NCBI RefSeq assembly: GCF_019968905.1 | Contig: NZ_CP079946.1 | Coordinates: 6,855,356 to 6,919,355, forward strand | From: Corallococcus sp. EGB | GTDB lineage: Bacteria; Myxococcota; Myxococcia; Myxococcales; Myxococcaceae | Length of the DNA stretch: 64,000 nucleotides | Direction of reading: 5' to 3' | Part shown: in pieces, positions 58,225-64,000 of the stretch | How the letters are laid out: each line of letters opens with the position of its first letter | Position numbering within the stretch: position 1 is the stretch's first letter | Made by a program: the position numbers and the translations under genes | The notes under the pieces: model-generated | The model's input: only the letters and a program-made list of their open reading frames with translations | The model's database searches: none | What the model was told of the DNA's origin: nothing

Positions 58225-60039
58225 ATGAAGACTCGAAAAAATCCGGAGACGGGGGCACACCGGGCGCTGACGGAGCGGGAGGTGCCGGCGGCATTGGCAC
58301 CCACGGCGCCGAAGGCGGATCCGCTGCTGGGGGCGCAGCTGGGCGAGTTCATCATCCAGGAGCGCATCGGCTCGGGAGGGATGGGGGTGGTGTACCGGGC
58401 GGAGCACCCCATCATCGGCAAGCAGGCCGCGGTGAAGGTGCTGCGCTCGGAGCTGGTGTCCGCGGAGCAGCAGCAGCGGCTGGTGGTGGAGGCGCGGGCG
58501 GTGAACGCCATCCGCCACCCGGGCATCCTGGACATCTTCAACTTCGGGACGCTGCCGGACGGGCGGCCCTACGTGGTGATGGAGCTGCTCCAGGGTCAGG
58601 CGCTCTCGGCCGTGCTGCGCGCCAGGGGCCCGCTGGACGTGGGGACCACGGTCTGGATGTTGGATCAAATCCTCTCGCCCCTGGGGGCGGCGCACCGGGC
58701 GGGGGTGGTGCACCGGGATTTGAAGCCGGCGAACGTGTTCATGGTGGAGCGGCCGGACGCGGCGCCCATGCTCAAGCTGGTCGACTTCGGCATCGCCAAG
58801 GTGCTGCAGTCGAGCGAGGGGCTGACCCACACGGACGGCTCGGTGCTGGGGACGCCGGACTTCATGGCGCCGGAGCAGATCCGCGGCGGCACGGTGGGGC
58901 CGGCCACGGACCTGTACGCGCTGGGCGTGATGGCCCTCCAGATGCTCACGGGCGAGAAGCCGTTCCAGGGAGACAGCGTGCAGCTGCTGTTCGCGCACGT
59001 CGAACAGGCACCGCCGCCGCCCTCGTCGAAGGTGGAGGGCATCCCGCCGGAGCTGGACGCGCTGGTGCTCCAGTTGCTGGAGAAGGATCCGGCGAAGCGG
59101 CCGGCCTCCGCGGAGGTGGTGCGCCAGCGGTTGAAGGCGCTGTCGTTGGAGCGGGCTCCCGAGAAGTTGGTGCATCCGGTGCCGTTGGAGGCGAAGCGGG
59201 AGGAGCCCACGTCCCCCACGGCGCCCCGTCCGACGGGGCTCGCGCCGCGCCGACGGGCGGCCCCGTTCGCGGTGGCGGCGGTCGCGGGGCTGGCGCTGCT
59301 GGGCACGGGGCTCTTTTGGATGTACCGGCCCGCGGGGACGCCGCTGAAGCAGGAGGAGCGTCCGCCCCCGCCGCCCGTGGCCGTGATGAAGCATCCGGAT
59401 CCGGTCGTGCCACCTCCTGCTCCGGAGGTCAAGAGCGAGCCCGTGCCGGAGGAGCATGAGGAAACGGAAGCGGACACGGAGACGGAAGCGAAGGCCCCCG
59501 GACAGCCCTCGCTGCCGCACGCCACTGCCTCCGAGAAGAAGCTGGCGCGGCGGCTCGCGGGGCTGTCCCGACAGCTGCGAGCACGGGCGAAGGACGTGGA
59601 CGCGGATGGAGCGCTGCGTGGCAAGCTGATCCAGCAGTACCGGGCCGCCGCGGACGCGAAGACCGACGCTGACCGTGCGCGGATCCATGCCGCGCTGGAT
59701 GGCTTCGAGAAGGTGTTGGTGGAGCGCATCGCGGAGCACGACGCACCGCCCGCGCCGGTCGTCCCGGAGCTGCCCAAGGTCCCGCCGCTCGCGATCCCCA
59801 CGCTGCAGGCGCTGCCCCGGACCAACCCGTCCGAACAACGCCTGGCACAGCGCTTGGACAAGCTGATCGCGGAGCTGCGCAGACGCACCCAGGGGCAGGA
59901 TGTCGCGCCGGACCTGACGCGGAAGCTGCTGGGCCTCTACACCCAGGCCGCTCAGGCGACGACCGCCACCGAGCGCACGGAGGTCCACCGGGCGCTGGAT
60001 GCGTGGCAGGAACAATTGAACGCCCGCATCCCGAAGTGA
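58225..60039 (+). CDS. Ser/Thr protein kinase (Pkn type) with duplicated C-terminal domain, copy 1
   Basis: A 604-residue transmembrane kinase. Kinase domain ~40-305: GSGGMG (49-54), AVKVL with K71, HRDLKPAN (163-170), VDFGIAK (DFG 187-189), MAPEQ (214-218). A membrane helix spans ~347-366. The C-terminal, exported part has a Pro-rich linker and two copies of a ~70-residue helical repeat (434-503 and 533-602; each with xSExxLxxRLxxLxxxLRxRxxxxD and ..IxxQYxxA.., ..RxxIHxALDxxE..). All catalytic residues are kept. The paralogue starts 170 nt downstream. Confidence 0.9.
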   Translation: MKTRKNPETGAHRALTEREVPAALAPTAPKADPLLGAQLGEFIIQERIGSGGMGVVYRAEHPIIGKQAAVKVLRSELVSAEQQQRLVVEARAVNAIRHPGILDIFNFGTLPDGRPYVVMELLQGQALSAVLRARGPLDVGTTVWMLDQILSPLGAAHRAGVVHRDLKPANVFMVERPDAAPMLKLVDFGIAKVLQSSEGLTHTDGSVLGTPDFMAPEQIRGGTVGPATDLYALGVMALQMLTGEKPFQGDSVQLLFAHVEQAPPPPSSKVEGIPPELDALVLQLLEKDPAKRPASAEVVRQRLKALSLERAPEKLVHPVPLEAKREEPTSPTAPRPTGLAPRRRAAPFAVAAVAGLALLGTGLFWMYRPAGTPLKQEERPPPPPVAVMKHPDPVVPPPAPEVKSEPVPEEHEETEADTETEAKAPGQPSLPHATASEKKLARRLAGLSRQLRARAKDVDADGALRGKLIQQYRAAADAKTDADRARIHAALDGFEKVLVERIAEHDAPPAPVVPELPKVPPLAIPTLQALPRTNPSEQRLAQRLDKLIAELRRRTQGQDVAPDLTRKLLGLYTQAAQATTATERTEVHRALDAWQEQLNARIPK

Positions 60040-60083
60040 TCATCGACGACCAGCCCCAGCCGGAGCCCTCCTCTCTCTCGCTT

Positions 60084-60116
60084 CGCTGCTCGGAGAACAG
60101 GATTCTCCGAGCAGCG
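60084..60116 (+). terminator. 14-bp stem hairpin between the two kinase genes
   Basis: CGCTGCTCGGAGAA (60084-60097) pairs perfectly with TTCTCCGAGCAGCG (60103-60116) around a 5-nt loop. It sits 44 nt after the first kinase stop. No U-tract follows. A strong stem like this suggests a terminator or RNA processing/stability element, so the two kinases are probably not simply co-transcribed. Confidence 0.65.
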
Positions 60117-60209
60117 TGGATCTGACGGCAGGCGAGCGGGCCGGTGGCTCGCATGGATGCGCGACGTCATCGCCCCGGCCCGGTACCATCGGCGCGAGAC
60201 GCGCTTCCC

Positions 60210-62084
60210 ATGAGGACCGGGCCATTGCCAGAGGCAGGGACACAGCAGGTGCTGTCGGATGAGGAGCTCCCGGCGGCGCTGGCGACGACCGCACCGTCGG
60301 CGGATCCGCTGGTGGGGTCGAAGATTGGCGAGTTCGTCATCCGGGAGCGCGTGGGCGCGGGAGGGATGGGCATCGTCTACCGGGCGGAGCACCCGCTGAT
60401 TGGCAAGCACGCGGCCATCAAGGTGATGCGCGCGGAGCTGGTGTCCCGGGAGCAGGAGCAGCGGCTGCTGGTGGAGGCGCGGGCGGTGAACGCCATCCGG
60501 CATCCGGGCGTGCTGGACATCTTCAACTTCGGGACGCTGCCGGACTTGCGGCCGTACGTGGTGATGGAGTTGCTCCAGGGCCAGTCGCTCGCGGACCGGC
60601 TGCGCGAGCAGGACCGGATGGACGTGGGGACCACGGCCTGGCTGTTGGATCAGGTCCTGGCCGCGCTGGGCGCCGCGCATCGGGCGGGGGTGGTGCACCG
60701 CGACCTGAAGCCGGCGAACGTGTTCCTGATGGAGCAGCCGGATGCGGCGCCGCTGATCAAGCTGGTGGATTTCGGCATCGCCAAGGTGATGCAGGAGCAA
60801 GACGCGGTGGCGGGGGCGGACGGCTCCACGCTGGGGACGCCGGACTTCATGGCCCCGGAGCAGATTCGCGGCGGCGAGGTGGGTCCGGCCGCGGACCTGT
60901 ACGCGCTGGGGGTGATGGCGTTCCAGATGCTCACGGGCACCCGGCCGTTCCAGGGTGACAACGTGCAGGTGATGTTCGCGCACGTGGAACGCGTCCCGCC
61001 CCGCGTGTCGTCGCGGGTGGAGGGGATTCCGCCGGAGCTCGATGACCTGGTGTTCCAGTTGATGGACAAGGAGCCCGCGAAGAGGCCCCCGTCCGCGGCG
61101 GCCGTGCGTCGGAAGCTCCGGGGGCTGGCGAGACCGCCGGTGCCATCCGTGAGCGTGGAGGCGGGGGCGGTACCAGAGGTGCCTGGGAAGACAGGGCCCT
61201 CGGCCATCGTGGTCCCTGCGCCCGCGGTGAGCATGCCGCCGGGCCGGCGGAGCGGGGTTCCCCTCGCGGTGGCGGCGGTCGCCGGGCTGGCGCTGCTCGG
61301 AGTGGGTTATGGGTGGGGGACGCTGGCGGGGAAGGCGGAGCAGCCCCTGGCGATGGCGCCGCCACGCCCTTCCGAGCCGGTGAGGGTGGACGCGAAGCCC
61401 ACGCCTCCGGTGGAGCCGCCGCCGGTCACGGCGACACAGGCCCCTGTCGAGGTGCCGCCCGAGAACATCGAAGAAGAAGCGCACGCCGGGGCGGAGACCG
61501 CGACAGAGCTCCAGGTGAAGTCCACGGGCTTGCCACCGTTGCCAACGGGGACTGCCTCAGAGCAGAAGATGGAGCAGCGGCTGGCAGGTCTGTTCAAGCA
61601 GCTGCTGGCGCGGGCGAAGGACGTGGATGAGGAAAGAGTGCTGCGCGGCAAGCTGGTCCAGCAGTACCGGGCTGCCGCGGCCGCGACGACGGATTCCGAG
61701 CGCGCGCGCATCCATGTCGCGCTGGATGACATCGAGAAAGAGTTGACCCAGCGCATCGCCCTGCACGACGCGCCTCCGGCCCCGGCTTCCGTCGTCGTCG
61801 CAGCCCCGAAGCCGCCCCCCCAGGTCCCTGCCCTCGTGATTCCCAAGCTCCCCACCCTGCCCCAGGGCAATGCCTCCGAGCAGCGGCTGGCCCAGCGCCT
61901 GGACAAATTGTTGGCGGAGCTGCGCAAGCGCACGAAAGACCAGGACGTCGCGCCGGACCTCACGAAGCAGTTGGTGGACATCTACCGGTCCGCGGCCAAC
62001 GCCACGACCGCCACCGAGCGCATGGAGGTCAACCAGGCGCTGGATACGTGGCAGGAACGGCTGACGGCACGCTTCCCTCGCTGA
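60210..62084 (+). CDS. Ser/Thr protein kinase (Pkn type) with duplicated C-terminal domain, copy 2
   Basis: A 624-residue kinase, clearly a tandem duplicate of the preceding gene: same N-terminal leader (LSDEELPAALATTAPSADPLVG), GAGGMG loop, HRDLKPAN, VDFGIAK, MAPEQ, a TM helix (AVAAVAGLALLGVGYGWGTL) and two C-terminal repeats. The linker is more Pro-rich and the second repeat spacer longer. ATG 60210 aligns with the start of copy 1; an in-frame GTG at 60144 would add 22 residues with no homology. Divergence in the linker argues for old duplication and possibly different ligands. Confidence 0.9.
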   Translation: MRTGPLPEAGTQQVLSDEELPAALATTAPSADPLVGSKIGEFVIRERVGAGGMGIVYRAEHPLIGKHAAIKVMRAELVSREQEQRLLVEARAVNAIRHPGVLDIFNFGTLPDLRPYVVMELLQGQSLADRLREQDRMDVGTTAWLLDQVLAALGAAHRAGVVHRDLKPANVFLMEQPDAAPLIKLVDFGIAKVMQEQDAVAGADGSTLGTPDFMAPEQIRGGEVGPAADLYALGVMAFQMLTGTRPFQGDNVQVMFAHVERVPPRVSSRVEGIPPELDDLVFQLMDKEPAKRPPSAAAVRRKLRGLARPPVPSVSVEAGAVPEVPGKTGPSAIVVPAPAVSMPPGRRSGVPLAVAAVAGLALLGVGYGWGTLAGKAEQPLAMAPPRPSEPVRVDAKPTPPVEPPPVTATQAPVEVPPENIEEEAHAGAETATELQVKSTGLPPLPTGTASEQKMEQRLAGLFKQLLARAKDVDEERVLRGKLVQQYRAAAAATTDSERARIHVALDDIEKELTQRIALHDAPPAPASVVVAAPKPPPQVPALVIPKLPTLPQGNASEQRLAQRLDKLLAELRKRTKDQDVAPDLTKQLVDIYRSAANATTATERMEVNQALDTWQERLTARFPR

Positions 62085-62100
62085 TCATCGCCAGCGCCTT

Positions 62101-63294
62101 CTACCCCCGGTCCTCCTCGTCGGCCTCGTCCAGCCCCTCCGGCGACTCCAGGAGCCTCCGGGCCCGCTCCATCATCTCCACGACGATCTGCCCGGCGGGC
62201 TGGACGCTGTCGATGCGCGCCATGCTCGCGCCTCCCGCGGGGAGGCTCATCTCCTCCAGGTCGCCCTGCGTGTCCGGCGTGGGCAGGAAGGCGCTGAACT
62301 TCGGCATCACGTACCGCACGTCCAGCACGCCCGGGAACAGCCGCGTCGTCCCGATGGCGTCTGCCTCCGTCGTCGGCGGCGCGCTCGACTCGCGCCCCGC
62401 CCATTCGCGCACCACGCGGTTGCGGATCACCCGCATGCGCCTGCCCGGCCACTCCGGCCCGAACAGCGTCGTCATCGCCGTGTCCCCCGCGTCCCCGTCC
62501 ACCAGCCGCTCCTTGTAGAGCGGATGCGCGTAGGCCTCCACCGACGCCACCAGCCGCGTGCCCACCCAGACGCCGTCCGCGCCGTGATGCAGCGCTCGCG
62601 CCGCGCTGAGCCCGTCCGCGATGCCTCCCGCCGCCAGCACCAGCGCCGCGTCCGTCAGCTCCCGGAACGTCTTCACCAGCGCGAGCGTCGGCGTGCTGCC
62701 CAGGTTGCGCCCGCCCGCCTGCCGGCCCTGCGCGATGAGCCCCTGCACTCCCGCATCCAGCGCCTGCTTCGCCAGCTCCACCGTGCCCGCCTGCATCCAG
62801 ACCCGCGTCCCCGCGGCATGCAGCGCACGAATCCATTCGAGCGGCGGCAGCGTCCAGTGGAACACCACCACCGGCACCTTCGCCGCGATGCACACGGCGA
62901 CGTGGTCCCGCGTCGTGAAGCCGTGCGGCTCCAACTGGTCCACGATGAGGTCCACCCCAAAGGGCCGCTGCGTGCCCGCCTGGATGGCCTTCAGCCGTGT
63001 CTCCAGCACACCCGGCGGCTCCGGCGCCGTGCCCAGCACGCCCAGGCCGCCCGCCTCCGACACCGCGGTCACCAGCGGCGGCAGCGACACGAACGCCATG
63101 CCCGCGCCGACGAAGGGATAGTGGATGCCCAGCTCGCGCGTCAGCCGCGTCTTCAGCGTGTTGCCCTCCAGGACATAGATGGGCTTCGGACGGCCAGTCA
63201 GGCCCTCGGCACCGGACTCGCCGGCCGCCAGCAGCTCCTCGTCCTCGGAGGAGGCCGTGGGCTGGCCGGGTCGTCCGTCATTCGCGCCGTTCAT
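62101..63294 (-). CDS. Nitronate monooxygenase (2-nitropropane dioxygenase family)
   Basis: A 397-residue FMN enzyme: ELGIHYPFVGAGMAFVSLPPLVTAVSEAGGLGVLG is the family start; PFGVDLIVDQ, VVVFHWTLPP, AGTRVWMQAGTVELAKQALDAG, VQGLIAQGRQAGG and LVLAAGGIADGLSAARALHHGADGVWVGTRLVAS bind FMN. It oxidises alkyl nitronates, protecting against nitro-toxins. ATG 63294 has GGGAG upstream; the first ~50 residues are a non-conserved acidic leader. It ends 16 nt after kinase copy 2, convergently. Confidence 0.86.
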   Translation of the reverse strand: MNGANDGRPGQPTASSEDEELLAAGESGAEGLTGRPKPIYVLEGNTLKTRLTRELGIHYPFVGAGMAFVSLPPLVTAVSEAGGLGVLGTAPEPPGVLETRLKAIQAGTQRPFGVDLIVDQLEPHGFTTRDHVAVCIAAKVPVVVFHWTLPPLEWIRALHAAGTRVWMQAGTVELAKQALDAGVQGLIAQGRQAGGRNLGSTPTLALVKTFRELTDAALVLAAGGIADGLSAARALHHGADGVWVGTRLVASVEAYAHPLYKERLVDGDAGDTAMTTLFGPEWPGRRMRVIRNRVVREWAGRESSAPPTTEADAIGTTRLFPGVLDVRYVMPKFSAFLPTPDTQGDLEEMSLPAGGASMARIDSVQPAGQIVVEMMERARRLLESPEGLDEADEEDRG

Positions 63295-63403
63295 CGCGTC
63301 TCCCGAAAGGATGCTGACGTACCGAGCCCTCAAGATTAGCAGCGCCGCTCCCCGATTCAGCCGCGACCGGGCGGTGCCGTGCTCACTGGGCAGCAGAGCG
63401 GCC

Positions 63404-64000
63404 TCACTCCTCCACGATGAGGCCGCCCGGCCCCAGCCCCGCGTCCGTCAACACCCGCCCCCGGCCCACCCGCTTCGTCAAGGGGTGGTAGCGCTGCGAC
63501 ACCAGGGGGCTCAACCGGAACGGCAGCTTGCGCTCCCGCTCCACCTGGCGGGCCCGCTCCACCAGCGCCTCGCGCGTCAGCCGCGAAGGGCCCTCCAGCC
63601 CCACCAGGATGCGGTTGGTGGTGGTGGGCACCTCGAAGACGGACACGCCGTGGAAGCTCACCTGGTAGGTGCGCACCATCGCGTCGTAGTGCGGATTGCC
63701 CGCGGACTCCCAGACGTTGCTCGCCACCACCCCGCCCCGCGACAGCCGGTCGCGCACCGCCCCCAGGAACTCACGCGTGGCCAGGTGTCCGGGGATCTGG
63801 TCCGCCCCATACGCGTCCAGGAAGATGATGTCGTACGGCGGCCCGTCCGCTTCGATGAACGCCCGCCCGTCCGCCACGTGCGTGCGCAGGAGCGCGTCCT
63901 CCTGGAAGCCGCAGTACGCCTTCGCGGCGTCCACCACCGCTGGATCCAGCTCCACCACGTCCACGTGCGTGTCCGGCAGCACCGCGTGCAGGAACATGGG
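63404..64000 (-). CDS. Spermidine-synthase-like (SpeE fold) protein, 5' end beyond window
   Basis: The last ~198 codons of a methyltransferase-fold protein: VDVVELDPAVVDAAKAYCGF (SAM-type acidic loop), RTHVADGRAFI, YDIIFLDAYGADQIPGHLATREFLGAVRDRLSRGGVVASNVW. This is the spermidine synthase family, often fused to an MFS part in such genomes; an MFS part, if present, would lie outside the window. The window edge cuts it just before MFLHAVLPD, so the true start is not visible. Specificity for putrescine is not shown. Confidence 0.8.
   Translation of the reverse strand, partial: PMFLHAVLPDTHVDVVELDPAVVDAAKAYCGFQEDALLRTHVADGRAFIEADGPPYDIIFLDAYGADQIPGHLATREFLGAVRDRLSRGGVVASNVWESAGNPHYDAMVRTYQVSFHGVSVFEVPTTTNRILVGLEGPSRLTREALVERARQVERERKLPFRLSPLVSQRYHPLTKRVGRGRVLTDAGLGPGGLIVEE

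Noticed and set aside
58204-60015. A 603-codon minus-strand open frame opposite kinase copy 1
   Set aside because: The translation is low-complexity His/Arg/Leu-rich, while the plus-strand frame has every kinase motif.
58225-62084. Kinase tandem as an assembly duplication error
   Set aside because: The two copies differ throughout, in linker length and many residues, so they are true paralogues.
1-64000. CRISPR arrays, tRNA or rRNA genes, insertion sequences, phage genes
   Set aside because: No regularly spaced repeats, no cloverleaf with conserved TTCGA loop and no transposase, integrase or capsid-like translation was noticed; short or degenerate examples could be missed without tools.

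Overview
The window is very GC-rich DNA (about 70%) packed with genes on both strands. It most likely comes from a myxobacterium of the Myxococcaceae (Corallococcus/Myxococcus type). This is inferred from the gene content: a DUF2378 protein, two tandem Pkn-type Ser/Thr kinases, many small lipoproteins including one with Asp-Ala-Gly/Asp-Gly-Gly linkers, a caspase-like protein in an ECF sigma operon, and members of the sce7725/sce7726 families first named from Sorangium. I saw no rRNA, tRNA, CRISPR array, insertion sequence or phage module.

Layout. 1-7.2 kb: purine nucleoside phosphorylase (cut by the left edge), MepA-LysM lipoprotein, PIN protein, CAP-domain lipoprotein, class V aminotransferase, RhtA-like exporter, multipass DUF4153/4173-like protein. 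7.5-13.8 kb: EEP lipoprotein, GNAT, GT39-like membrane protein, secreted protein, APC permease, AbiGi-like protein. 13.8-17 kb: DbpA RNA helicase with a coupled tiny winged-helix ORF, TetR regulator diverging from a DUF1304 membrane protein across clear palindromic operators, FmdE-like lipoprotein. 17.2-21.7 kb: a lower-GC beta-family (sce7725-like) gene facing a PD-(D/E)XK-like sce7726 gene, which lies directly downstream of an ECF sigma / anti-sigma / caspase operon. 21.8-37.8 kb: mixed single genes (lipoprotein, MFS, Ap4A phosphorylase-like, TPR, DUF2378, lipocalin-like, FUSC, TcdA/TcdB-like glycosyltransferase, glycosidase, RluA, quinone reductase-like, metallophosphoesterase, and a lipoprotein with three exact cysteine-spaced repeats).

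38.1-52.6 kb is the most distinctive region. Ten minus-strand genes, overlapping or nearly touching, run from 52581 to 40412: a nucleotidyltransferase-like protein, HldE, a DAO-type flavoprotein, a fused GmhB-GmhA protein, an inositol-monophosphatase-family enzyme, a P-loop kinase, a class III aminotransferase, a GT9 glycosyltransferase with Cys-rich ends, an amine-oxidase-type flavoprotein and an MtnK-like sugar kinase. A second paralogue of the nucleotidyltransferase-like protein and an unknown protein lie convergently on the plus strand. Together they look like a pathway that makes a nucleotide-activated heptose (no HldD epimerase is present) and then oxidises, aminates, phosphorylates and transfers it: a candidate undescribed heptose-derived glycan or natural-product cluster.

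52.8-58 kb: a translationally overlapping set of two GMC (cholesterol-oxidase-type) flavoproteins and an alpha/beta hydrolase with a cysteine in the nucleophile position. 58.2-62.1 kb: two tandemly duplicated Ser/Thr kinases with a twice-repeated C-terminal domain, separated by a 14-bp hairpin. 62.1-64 kb: nitronate monooxygenase and a spermidine-synthase-like protein cut by the right edge.
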